From: Bacillota bacterium
GTDB taxonomy: Bacteria; Bacillota; Clostridia; Christensenellales; CAG-138
Length of the DNA: 24,303 nucleotides
Assembly: GCA_023451115.1 (NCBI GenBank)
Contig: JAEXFV010000107.1
Location: forward strand, 1-24,303
Reading direction: 5' to 3'
The position numbers and the translations under genes were made by a program. Within the stretch, counting starts at the first letter, position 1, and every line of letters begins with the position of its first letter. Shown piece after piece: positions 7,962 through 15,834 of the stretch. The notes beneath the pieces were generated by a model, which did no database searches, was not told where the DNA came from, and saw nothing but the letters and a program-made list of their open reading frames with translations.

Positions 7962-8960
7962 ATGCAGCAACTGATACTCGCCGTATTGCTCGGCTTTGTG
8001 GTGACACTAGCGCTCGGACCGCTGGTGATCCCGATGCTCAAACGGTTGAAGTTTGGGCAAACCGAGCGGGACGACGGCCCGCAGTCCCACTTAGTCAAAA
8101 CCGGTACGCCCACTATGGGCGGCATGATGATGCTGGCCGGTATATTGGCAGGGACGCTAAGTTTTACCATGGGCAGCATGGAATTTGCGCTGCCAGCGCT
8201 GCTGGTTACGTTTGCATATGGATTGGTGGGCTTTTTAGATGATTTTATTAAGGTAAAGCTGAAACGCTCCCTGGGGCTTAAGGCGTACCAAAAAATCATT
8301 GGCCAGTTTGGCATTGCGCTGATTGTAGCATTATATGCTTACAACACGCCCAATATTGGCTCCCGTATTTTGCTGCCTTTTTCCGGAACAGAATGGGATT
8401 TGGGAATTTACTATATCCCGTTTATCATGTTTGTGATTATCGGCACAGTAAACAGCGTAAACCTTACAGATGGATTGGATGGACTAGCCTCCAGTGTTAC
8501 GCTGATCTACTCCCTGGCCATGATATTGATTTTCTCGGTCATGTCAGCCGGCGCCCTGGAACAAGGCCGCAACCAGTTTAGTGCAAACTTGCAGGGGATG
8601 TGCGTGTTTTGCGCATCTGTTGTGGGGGCGTGTTTGGGATTTTTGCGGTATAATTCTTACCCGGCCAGGGTATTTATGGGGGATACCGGATCCTTGGCGC
8701 TGGGCGGTGCGGTGGCCATGATGGCAATTTTCAGCCGCGCGCTGTTGCTGTTGCCCATTATGGGCGGCTGCTTTGTTGCCTCTGCGGTAAGCGTGATCTT
8801 GCAGGTTGGCTCATATAAGCTGCGCAAAAAACGGATTTTCCGTATGGCGCCGCTGCACCACCATTTTGAGCTTAAGGGAGTGCCTGAAACCAAGATTGTA
8901 GCTATGTATATGATTGTTACGGTGGTGCTATGCCTGATTTGCCTGTTGGCATATGTATAG
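7962..8960 (+). CDS. mraY: Phospho-N-acetylmuramoyl-pentapeptide transferase MraY
   Basis: The protein has 332 residues and about ten membrane helices. It transfers phospho-MurNAc-pentapeptide from UDP to undecaprenyl phosphate, giving lipid I. Diagnostic motifs are the DDFIKV aspartate pair, KAYQKIIGQ, NSVNLTDGLDGLA, VFMGDTGSLALGG and the histidine motif MAPLHHHFELKG. I start at the ATG preceded by TGGAGGAAA; the frame extends upstream through a TTG at 7938, but that lacks a binding site and would put charged residues before the first helix. It lies between murE and murD without murF. Confidence 0.96.
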   Translation: MQQLILAVLLGFVVTLALGPLVIPMLKRLKFGQTERDDGPQSHLVKTGTPTMGGMMMLAGILAGTLSFTMGSMEFALPALLVTFAYGLVGFLDDFIKVKLKRSLGLKAYQKIIGQFGIALIVALYAYNTPNIGSRILLPFSGTEWDLGIYYIPFIMFVIIGTVNSVNLTDGLDGLASSVTLIYSLAMILIFSVMSAGALEQGRNQFSANLQGMCVFCASVVGACLGFLRYNSYPARVFMGDTGSLALGGAVAMMAIFSRALLLLPIMGGCFVASAVSVILQVGSYKLRKKRIFRMAPLHHHFELKGVPETKIVAMYMIVTVVLCLICLLAYV

Positions 8961-9064
8961 GGTGATTGCATAGCGGTTTGGTGCACATGCTTGTTTGCCG
9001 CTCGGTGGAGTCCCTGTTGTGCCGCGGTCTTGTTGGCGCTTGGCGTGGTATAGGAGGGGAGACG

Positions 9065-9126
9065 GATGTTTGGGGGAGAGCAGCGGCTCTGCTGCCCCAA
9101 GCATCTGCCGCCGGGCGGATTTTTTG
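9065..9126 (+). terminator. Terminator-like hairpin pair in the murD leader (attenuator candidate)
   Basis: The 185-nt gap between mraY and murD contains a long stem: GATG (9065-9068) with CATC (9102-9105), and TTGGGG (9070-9075) with CCCCAA (9095-9100). Directly after it is a terminator-shaped hairpin, ATCTGCC (9103-9109), loop GCCG, GGCGGAT (9114-9120), followed by six T. The two share three bases (ATC), so they compete slightly. The terminator ends about 20 nt before the murD start, inside an operon, which suggests attenuation or partial termination. No T-box sequence is present, and I do not recognise a known riboswitch. Confidence 0.6.
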
Positions 9127-9145
9127 TTTATGGAGGATGAAGAGG

Positions 9146-10492
9146 ATGAAAACGGCTTTGGTAGTGGGAATGGCGCTTTCTGGGGTGGCTAGTGCAAAGT
9201 TGCTGAAAAGCCAGGGATACAAAGTCATTTTAAGCGACAGCAAGGGGGACATTCCCGGGCTGTGGCAACAACTGAACAAGGAAGACTATATTGATGCGCT
9301 GGGCAAGCCGGTAGAGGCTTTTTTGCAGGGTGTGGATTTAATGGTGCTAAGCCCTGGCGTTCCCATGTGGAAACCCTTTGTTAAAGCAGCCCGGGACAAA
9401 GGCATTGCCATCATTGGTGAAATCGAGCTGGGATATCGGTATTCTCAGGGGGAGTTCTGGTGTATTACCGGCACCAATGGAAAAACCACTTGCACAGCCT
9501 TGACAGGAGAAATCTTTAAGGCCGGCGGCCGCAATACGTTCGTGTTGGGCAATATCGGCGATCCCATTGCAGCGCATGCGCTGCATACCAAGCCAGGGGA
9601 TGTGGTGGTAGCGGAAACGGCAGCGCTGCAGCTGGAGGGAAACCAACGCTTTCATGCCAGGGGGGCTGCTGTGTGCAATATCACCGAAGATCATTTGGAC
9701 CGGTTTTTGACCATGGAAAATTATATTGCGGCCAAATGTAAAATATTTGATAATCAAACAGCCCAGGATGTTGCCGTTCTCAACTACGATGACCCGGTGG
9801 TTCGGGATATGGCTAAACTGACGCCTGCCAGAGTTTTGTATTTTTCTCGTTTCCATAAGCCGGAAGAGGGCCTCTATTGCGTTGACGGGCAAACCGTATA
9901 TTTTCGTCTGGATGGCAAAGAGCAGGCGCTGTGTAAAGCGGGGGAAATTAAGATCCCAGGCGCGCATAATTTGGAAAACGCCATGCTTTGCGCGGCTATG
10001 GGCCTGGCGGGCGGCGTGGCCCCCCAAGTCGTTCGGCAGGCGCTCATGGAATTCCCCGGAGTGGAGCATCGTATTGAGTTTGTTTGCGAGCGGCAAGGGG
10101 TACGTTATGTGAACGACAGCAAGGGAACCAACCCGGACAGCACCATCAAGGCAATTCAGGCGATGGACCGGCCTACCGTATTGATATTGGGCGGATACGA
10201 CAAGCACAATGCGTTTGAGCCGTTGTTCCAGGCTTTTCAGGATAAAGTAAAAGCAGTGGTTGCTTTGGGCGTTACCGCCCCCAAAATTCTGGAAGCGGCG
10301 CACAAAACGGGGTTTAGCCCCATTTATCACTGCCAGGGAAGCTTCCAGGAGGCAGTGGATATGGCCCGGGATCTGGCGAGTAGCGGAGATACTGTGCTGC
10401 TTTCCCCGGCTTGCGCAAGCTGGGACATGTTTCCCAATTTTGAGGTGCGGGGCAGGGATTTTAAGGACATCGTACGGGCTTACCCAAATTGA
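9146..10492 (+). CDS. murD: UDP-MurNAc-L-alanine:D-glutamate ligase MurD
   Basis: The protein has 448 residues, standard for MurD, which adds D-glutamate to UDP-MurNAc-L-alanine. The Rossmann-like N-terminal domain begins KTALVVGMALSGVASAKLL. The ATPase P-loop is CITGTNGKTTCTAL, followed by VLGNIGDP. The C-terminal domain has VEHRIEFV, YVNDSKGTNPDST, LILGGYDKH and LLSPACASWDMF. The frame is open back to TTG 8966, but that extension is translated leader sequence. The ATG at 9146 has GGAGG (9132-9136) at 9 nt and gives the expected N-terminus. A hairpin pair with a T tract lies in its leader. Confidence 0.95.
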   Translation: MKTALVVGMALSGVASAKLLKSQGYKVILSDSKGDIPGLWQQLNKEDYIDALGKPVEAFLQGVDLMVLSPGVPMWKPFVKAARDKGIAIIGEIELGYRYSQGEFWCITGTNGKTTCTALTGEIFKAGGRNTFVLGNIGDPIAAHALHTKPGDVVVAETAALQLEGNQRFHARGAAVCNITEDHLDRFLTMENYIAAKCKIFDNQTAQDVAVLNYDDPVVRDMAKLTPARVLYFSRFHKPEEGLYCVDGQTVYFRLDGKEQALCKAGEIKIPGAHNLENAMLCAAMGLAGGVAPQVVRQALMEFPGVEHRIEFVCERQGVRYVNDSKGTNPDSTIKAIQAMDRPTVLILGGYDKHNAFEPLFQAFQDKVKAVVALGVTAPKILEAAHKTGFSPIYHCQGSFQEAVDMARDLASSGDTVLLSPACASWDMFPNFEVRGRDFKDIVRAYPN

Positions 10493-10567
10493 CGAAAATG
10501 CGTGCATGAAAAAATCCCCCTGCCGCATAAGTATGAAGGGGGCGTTTCCCAGGAAGCAGGATAAAGT

Positions 10568-11713
10568 ATGGAAGGATCACGGGCGCTGCAGGCAAAAAAC
10601 AAAAAACTACCGTTAGGGAATATGGATTTTTCTATATTTATTACGGTTTTATTGTTATGTGCTTTTGGATTGGTGATGGTTTTTTCCGCCAGCTACTACT
10701 ATGCCCAGCAAAACCCCGATATCAACGATGGGTTTTACTATGTTCGCAAACAAGGTATTTATCTGCTGCTATCCATCCCTGCAATGCTGGTGCTTACGCG
10801 GGTTGATTATCGTAAGCTGGAAAAATTCAAAACCATTGGCCTGTTAGTATCCATCGTATTGCTGATTGCCGTGCTGATTGCAGGAAAAGAGTTGAACGGC
10901 GCTAAGCGTTGGCTGGTAATCGGCGGTCAGAGCTTACAGCCTTCTGAGGTTGCAAAATTTGGCATGATGTTGTATATGTGCTCCTTCATGTCCCGCAAAC
11001 AGCATTTGATGAAGGATTTTGTGCATGGCATGGTACCTATGCTGATGGTGATTGGCATTATTTGCGGCTTGGTTATGCTCCAGCCCAATATGTCCATGGC
11101 GGTCATTATTGGCATGCTGGGCATTGCGCTGTTATATGCAGGTGGGGCAAATGGCAAGCATATCGCGCTTTTGATTTTAGCAGGCATTGGGCTCTTTGCT
11201 CTGTTTGCAGTGATTGAGCCCTATCGCCTGGCACGGCTTACTACTTTTACAAACCCATGGAATGACGGCATGAATGGCAGAGGAGACGGCTATCAGCTCA
11301 TTCAATCCCTCTATGCGCTGGGTACAGGGGGGCTGTTTGGCCAGGGCCTGAACAATTCCCGCCAAAAACTCCTTTATTTGACCTATGGAGAAAGCGATTT
11401 TGTGTTTGCTATTGTAGGGGAGGAGTTGGGATATATCGGCGCGGTGATCGTGCTGCTGGCTTACCTGTTTATCGTGTATCGCGGCATCCATGTGGCGCTC
11501 AAATGCAAAGACCGGTTTGGCAGCATGCTTGCCGCAGGAATCACTACGGTTTTTGCTCTGCAGGTAATTGTAAATATTGGTGTTGTAACGGGATTTATGC
11601 CTACTACGGGCCAGGCGCTGCCTTTTATCAGCGCAGGAGGTAGTTCGCTATTTATCTTTTTGTGCGCTATGGGAGTGCTGCTAAACATTTCCCGACATAC
11701 TGCTTCGATCTAA
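10568..11713 (+). CDS. ftsW: Septal peptidoglycan glycosyltransferase FtsW (SEDS family)
   Basis: The protein has 381 residues and about ten membrane segments. SEDS proteins polymerise lipid II at the septum in complex with a class B PBP, here probably the one encoded at 4239-6361. Visible landmarks are MVFSASYYYAQ in the first helix region, VLTRVDYRKLE, GAKRWLVIGGQSLQPSEVAKFG, the extracellular loop GDGYQLIQSLYALGTGGLFGQGL, ESDFVFAIVGEELGYIG and the C-terminal LPFISAGGSS. The ATG has only a modest GCAGGA site; the next in-frame ATG (10622) would remove a charged cytoplasmic head. SpoVE and RodA are alternatives by fold, but position in the cluster favours FtsW. murG, which often follows, is absent. 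Confidence 0.92.
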   Translation: MEGSRALQAKNKKLPLGNMDFSIFITVLLLCAFGLVMVFSASYYYAQQNPDINDGFYYVRKQGIYLLLSIPAMLVLTRVDYRKLEKFKTIGLLVSIVLLIAVLIAGKELNGAKRWLVIGGQSLQPSEVAKFGMMLYMCSFMSRKQHLMKDFVHGMVPMLMVIGIICGLVMLQPNMSMAVIIGMLGIALLYAGGANGKHIALLILAGIGLFALFAVIEPYRLARLTTFTNPWNDGMNGRGDGYQLIQSLYALGTGGLFGQGLNNSRQKLLYLTYGESDFVFAIVGEELGYIGAVIVLLAYLFIVYRGIHVALKCKDRFGSMLAAGITTVFALQVIVNIGVVTGFMPTTGQALPFISAGGSSLFIFLCAMGVLLNISRHTASI

Positions 11714-11802
11714 GCAGGGCTTGTGTGGGGCAGCCGCACAGATTTGCCTCCGAATGCATAAGATGAAATTGTTCCCCCAAGCATTCCGGAGGTGAAAAGA
11801 TC

Positions 11803-13065
11803 ATGCCGAGTTTGACCGTGACGGGCGGGGTAACCCTATCCGGCGCGCTTCGTGTCCCAGGAGCAAAAAATGCTGCCTTGCCCATCCTTGCGGCTGCTTT
11901 GTTATCCAAAGAGCCTTTGTGGCTGTTTGATTGTCCAAAGCTCAGGGATGTCCACAATATGCTGGAAATCCTTACCACCATGGGATGCCAATTTCGCTGG
12001 GAAGGGGACAATACCCTGTGGATCGACCCCTCGGGGGCTCAGAGTCATGAAATGCCGGAGCATTTGTCCAAGCAGTTGCGTTCCTCTATTTTTATGCTGG
12101 GGCCGTTGCTGGGGCGTTTTGGGCAGGCGGTGGCCACGTTTCCCGGGGGATGTGAAATTGGGCTTAGGCCCATCGATTTGCACTTAAAGGCATTGTCGGC
12201 GCTAAACGTGCGCATTCGGGAAGAGTACGGTCTGATCCACTGCGATGGAAGGGATATGAAAGGTGGGATAATCCATCTGGATTATCCCAGCGTAGGCGCA
12301 ACGGAAAACGCGATGATGGCAGCCGTAAACGCGCTGGGGGAAACGCTGATCCACAATGCTGCCCGTGAACCGGAGATCGAGGACCTTCAGCGTTTTTTGC
12401 GCATGCTGGGTTTTCGGGTACAAGGCGCTGGCTCTCATACCATTTCGATTGACGGCGGAAAGCGGGGGGCCACCAAAACACTGGAACACCGGGTGCTGCC
12501 AGACCGCATCGTGGCGGGAACTTACCTGTGTGCCGGGGCAATCACCGGCGGAGACATTATGCTCACCAACGTATTGCCAGGGCATCTTGGCAGCGTGCTG
12601 GATAAATTGGGAGAGTGCGGGTGTGAGATCACGTTGGGCCAGGGAGAATTGCGATTGATTGGCCCCCAAAGGCCCAAGGAATTGACGTTGGTGGAAACAC
12701 AGCCCTATCCCGGCTTCCCAACAGATATGCAGGCACAGTTGTTTGCTTTGTGTACCGTTGCACAAGGTGCCAGCGTGATTGTAGAAAATGTGTTTGAAAA
12801 CCGGTTTAAGCATGCAGCGGAGATGATGCGCATGGGGGCCACCTGCACAATAAAAGGGAGAACAGCAGTCATCCGTGGTGTTCCCCGTTTAACTGGGGCT
12901 ACAGTGGACGCACACGACCTGCGGGGAGGCGCTGCCTTAGTATTAGCTGGATTGCGTGCCCAAGGGCAAACCATTGTACGCGGAGCGGAACTGATTGACC
13001 GGGGTTACGAAGCCTTTGAAACCAATTTGGCACAGTTAGGGGCAAATATTGGAAGGCTACCATAA
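11803..13065 (+). CDS. murA: UDP-N-acetylglucosamine 1-carboxyvinyltransferase MurA
   Basis: The protein has 420 residues, normal for MurA, which transfers enolpyruvate from PEP to UDP-GlcNAc in the first committed step of peptidoglycan synthesis. The inside-out alpha/beta barrel signature is present. Catalytic Lys22 lies in GAKNAALPILAAALL. Cys117 lies in the mobile loop FPGGCEIGLRPIDLHL; this is the residue alkylated by fosfomycin, so the enzyme should be fosfomycin sensitive. Downstream are YPSVGATENAMMAA, the PGFPTDMQAQ segment and DLRGGAALVLAGL. A strong GGAGGTGA site precedes the ATG. It lies between ftsW and ftsQ, where murG or murB sit in other Firmicutes. A second murA copy elsewhere cannot be excluded. 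Confidence 0.96.
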   Translation: MPSLTVTGGVTLSGALRVPGAKNAALPILAAALLSKEPLWLFDCPKLRDVHNMLEILTTMGCQFRWEGDNTLWIDPSGAQSHEMPEHLSKQLRSSIFMLGPLLGRFGQAVATFPGGCEIGLRPIDLHLKALSALNVRIREEYGLIHCDGRDMKGGIIHLDYPSVGATENAMMAAVNALGETLIHNAAREPEIEDLQRFLRMLGFRVQGAGSHTISIDGGKRGATKTLEHRVLPDRIVAGTYLCAGAITGGDIMLTNVLPGHLGSVLDKLGECGCEITLGQGELRLIGPQRPKELTLVETQPYPGFPTDMQAQLFALCTVAQGASVIVENVFENRFKHAAEMMRMGATCTIKGRTAVIRGVPRLTGATVDAHDLRGGAALVLAGLRAQGQTIVRGAELIDRGYEAFETNLAQLGANIGRLP

Positions 13066-13088
13066 GGGAAAGAATCCTGGGAGGGAAA

Positions 13089-14399
13089 ATGGCGAAACAG
13101 CCGAGAAATTACAAAAACAGCGGTACTGGCACGGGGGATACCCGTGTTTATGCGCCAACCCATAAAACAGCGCAGGATGGAACACAAAATAGAAGTTCAG
13201 GAGGAAGGGGTGCTGCGCCTTCCGCTTTTTCGCGCTCTCAGCAGAAACAAGAGCAACCTTCCGCAGCTTATCAACCGCGTCAGCGAAAAAAACATACAAC
13301 AAAAGAGGAAACACCCCATAAAAACCGGCCTTTGGAAGAACAGGGTTCCTATCAAGGCCTGCATCGTCTGGAGCGGATGCAGAAAGAGGAGTTACGGCAG
13401 GCAGCTTTGCAACAATTAAACCGCAAAAACCTGCAACCAGAAAAGTTATCTGGGGAGGAAGCACTGCCCCCGGGGCAACACGCCCAAGTTAAGCAAGGGG
13501 ACAAGCCCGCTTCAAAAAAAGAACATAGCAAAAAGCGCCATCGTAGAAATGAACAAAAAGAGCCGTCAGATCCACGCAAGGTGCTCACCGGGCTGATTAC
13601 AGGGGTGGTGTTGGCGAGCTTATTGCTGGCAGGATGGTTTGTGTTTTTACTGGAGGATATCCAAGTAAAAGGCAACCAGCAGTATTCTGCTGACAGCATC
13701 ATTTCCTTGACCGGGTTAACGGCAGGCCGCCATATGCTGCTTTGCAACTTGGAAGAGGCCCGGGAGGGCGTGGAGGCAAACCCTTATCTCAAGGTGGTTT
13801 CCATAGAGCGTAAATGGCCTCGCACCATTGTGATCACCGTGGAGGAACGAAAGGAAGCGGCGGTAATCCATACGCTGGACGGGGATGTAATCATCGATTT
13901 GGAGGGACATGTGCTATCCATTGGCAGTGGCAGCGATTTGTCCCATCTGGTTTGGGTGGTGGGCGTTTCCTTAACAGGTTATCAGGTCAACCAGACCATA
14001 GCCAACGATACAGATTTTCAAACCCAAACTTTACTCACGTTGCTGGAAAAGCTGCAAGAATATGACTTGGTTTCCCAAGTAGCCCAAGCGGATATTTCCA
14101 ACCCCTTGCGAATATGGTTGCTTACTAGAGATGGCATACAAGTTGTGTTAGGGCAATCCACGGAGCTGGATGATAAGCTGACCTGGATGAAGGCAGCGCT
14201 GCCTTCGCTGCAAATCAGCGGCATCACCAGCGGCACGCTGGATGTTAGCGCAAAAGGTGGGGCCATTTGGTCGCCGGACAAAGCGCAACCCAATCAACCC
14301 CAACCGGAACAGGGGCAGGATGACGCGGCACAGCAAACCGTGCCGGAAGTCAGCAGCGGATCGGATTTGCCAGAGCCTACAAATGAACCTTCCACCTAA
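13089..14399 (+). CDS. ftsQ: Cell division protein FtsQ/DivIB with long cytoplasmic head
   Basis: The protein has 436 residues, longer than most FtsQ/DivIB (about 260-290). About 164 hydrophilic basic residues precede one membrane helix (about 165-187, LTGLITGVVLASLLLAGWFVF). The extracellular POTRA domain begins EDIQVKGNQQYSADSIISLTG and includes EANPYLKVVSIERKWPRTI. The beta domain follows, then a Pro/Gln/Glu-rich tail from about residue 395. FtsQ scaffolds FtsL and FtsB/DivIC at the septum. Residues 17-24 (DTRVYAPT) nearly repeat a motif in FtsL. GGGAGG precedes the ATG, 23 nt after murA. POTRA sequence alone is weakly conserved, but topology and position make the call firm. Confidence 0.88.
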   Translation: MAKQPRNYKNSGTGTGDTRVYAPTHKTAQDGTQNRSSGGRGAAPSAFSRSQQKQEQPSAAYQPRQRKKHTTKEETPHKNRPLEEQGSYQGLHRLERMQKEELRQAALQQLNRKNLQPEKLSGEEALPPGQHAQVKQGDKPASKKEHSKKRHRRNEQKEPSDPRKVLTGLITGVVLASLLLAGWFVFLLEDIQVKGNQQYSADSIISLTGLTAGRHMLLCNLEEAREGVEANPYLKVVSIERKWPRTIVITVEERKEAAVIHTLDGDVIIDLEGHVLSIGSGSDLSHLVWVVGVSLTGYQVNQTIANDTDFQTQTLLTLLEKLQEYDLVSQVAQADISNPLRIWLLTRDGIQVVLGQSTELDDKLTWMKAALPSLQISGITSGTLDVSAKGGAIWSPDKAQPNQPQPEQGQDDAAQQTVPEVSSGSDLPEPTNEPST

Positions 14400-14467
14400 C
14401 CTGCAATGGCAAGAATATTTTTGTAACAAAGAAAACATGACGAAATTATTACTTATATAGTGGAAAT

Positions 14468-14498
14468 ATTGCAGAGTAAATACCAAATATGGTATAGT
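14468..14498 (+). promoter_or_regulatory. Extended -10 promoter with palindrome before ftsA
   Basis: The gap between ftsQ and ftsA (14400-14591) is AT-rich. It holds TG-G-TATAGT (TG 14490-14491, hexamer 14493-14498), with a poor TTGCAG at -35 (14469-14474, 18-nt spacer). A perfect inverted repeat, ATACCA (14480-14485) and TGGTAT (14490-14495), overlaps the -10 and could be an operator. This would give ftsA-ftsZ their own start, with a leader of nearly 90 nt to the TTG codon chosen for ftsA. Confidence 0.55.
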
Positions 14499-14591
14499 AT
14501 GTACAAGTATGACAGATAAATTTTCCAAGCTTGCCATATGAAAGCGAAGGTTGCCGGCTGTTTACCGGTGAGGTTACAGGAGGATGGTTCT

Positions 14592-15794
14592 TTGAAGCAT
14601 GCGGTAGTACTGGATATTGGCAGTTCCAAAGTGGTATGTATTTGTGGCGGCCGTGTAGGGAAGGATGGCGTTGCAGTTTATGGCGCGGACATTCAGCCCT
14701 ATGCAGGATATCGTTTTGGAAAATGGGCTGACCCTGCCCAAGTGCAGGAAGTAGTGATCCAGGCCATAGAGGCAACCCAAAGAGAATGCAATTTCCGGTT
14801 GCGGGAAGTAATGCTTTCGGTTCCCGCGCCGTTTATTCATTTGGAAATAGGCGAGGGTGCTTTGGATTTAATTTCATCCAATGGTAAGCCAAAGCGTATA
14901 ACAAACGCGGATATCGACATGCTAATGAATGAATCAATGCCCCAACAGGCACCGGAAGGGTATGTCCTCATGCATAGCACCCCGCTGTTTTACATCGTTG
15001 ACGGTGCAAAGCGCACGGAGGTTCCCCTGGATCTTGTAGCGGGAAGGTTAGAAGGAAAAGTAACCCATGCCTATGTGCAGCAAAGCTTCCTGGAGCCTGT
15101 GCAGCAGGCAGTGGAGGATTTAGGACTGGAAGTTGGGGCATGCATCGCTTCGCCGTTGGCACAGGCATTGTTATTGCTCCCCGAGGAAAAACGGCGGCGC
15201 CCTGCCGTACTCATTGACGTTGGATATACCCATACGGATATCAGCGTAATCGAGCAAGAAGGGTTGACAGCGCTGGAAACCATTGAGGTGGGCGGCATGC
15301 ACTTTGCGGGGGACCTGAGCTATGGCTTGGAAATCCCGCTGTCCGTAGCCGAGCAAATTAAGCGGCGGTACGTATTCTCTCTGGATTATCAGGACAGCGT
15401 TGAGCTGTTGCGTACGCCGGAGGGAACCCGCCAGGTGGATAGAGCCACCATCCAATACATCTTGGAGGAGCGGGCCAAGGAACTTTGTGCTATGATTTAT
15501 CAGGCGCTGCTGGATATGGGTGTAAACCTCAAGGCCCGGCCTGCTGTACATGTGACTGGCGGGGGCTTGGGGATGATGCGGGGCAGCTACGAATTCATTG
15601 AGAGTATGCTGGGATTGCGTATCAGCCGGGAAACGCCCTGGATGCCGCGGATGAGTTCCCCCAATTACACCAGCGCGTTTGGAACATTGGAGTTTGTGCT
15701 CCATACCACGGAAGACGACATTTCCGCAAGCAAGCTGCAAGGTTCGCTGGATAGCGGCGTTTTGAAAAAGCTGCGGGAGTTTTTTGTAAAGTAG
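14592..15794 (+). CDS. ftsA: Cell division protein FtsA (actin-like FtsZ membrane anchor)
   Basis: From a TTG start the protein has 400 residues. FtsA is an actin-fold ATPase that tethers FtsZ filaments to the membrane. The phosphate-1 loop AVVLDIGSSKVVCICGG is at the N-terminus. The 1C domain follows (VMLSVPAPFIHLEIGEG), then phosphate-2 (VLIDVGYTHTDISVIEQ), the adenosine motif HVTGGGLGMMRG and a C-terminal amphipathic helix (SGVLKKLREFFVK). An ATG at 14538 is in frame but has no binding site. The TTG at 14592 has AGGAGG (14578-14583) at an 8-nt spacing and gives the normal short lead before the phosphate loop, so I prefer it. It precedes ftsZ by 40 nt. Confidence 0.92.
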   Translation: MKHAVVLDIGSSKVVCICGGRVGKDGVAVYGADIQPYAGYRFGKWADPAQVQEVVIQAIEATQRECNFRLREVMLSVPAPFIHLEIGEGALDLISSNGKPKRITNADIDMLMNESMPQQAPEGYVLMHSTPLFYIVDGAKRTEVPLDLVAGRLEGKVTHAYVQQSFLEPVQQAVEDLGLEVGACIASPLAQALLLLPEEKRRRPAVLIDVGYTHTDISVIEQEGLTALETIEVGGMHFAGDLSYGLEIPLSVAEQIKRRYVFSLDYQDSVELLRTPEGTRQVDRATIQYILEERAKELCAMIYQALLDMGVNLKARPAVHVTGGGLGMMRGSYEFIESMLGLRISRETPWMPRMSSPNYTSAFGTLEFVLHTTEDDISASKLQGSLDSGVLKKLREFFVK

Positions 15795-15834
15795 CCAGGC
15801 CAAAGGGCCACTGAAAAACAAGGGGGATAGATGG

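Noticed and set aside
9061..9126. T-box or other known riboswitch before murD
   Set aside because: No T-box sequence (AGGGTGGNACCGCG-like), specifier loop or recognisable riboswitch core is present.
8966..9145. N-terminal extension of murD from a TTG at 8966
   Set aside because: The extra 60 residues have no similarity to MurD and translate hairpins of the leader; the ATG at 9146 has a good ribosome site and the family N-terminus.
10506..10616. Small ORF overlapping the ftsW start
   Set aside because: It lacks a binding site, overlaps ftsW out of frame and has no coding character.
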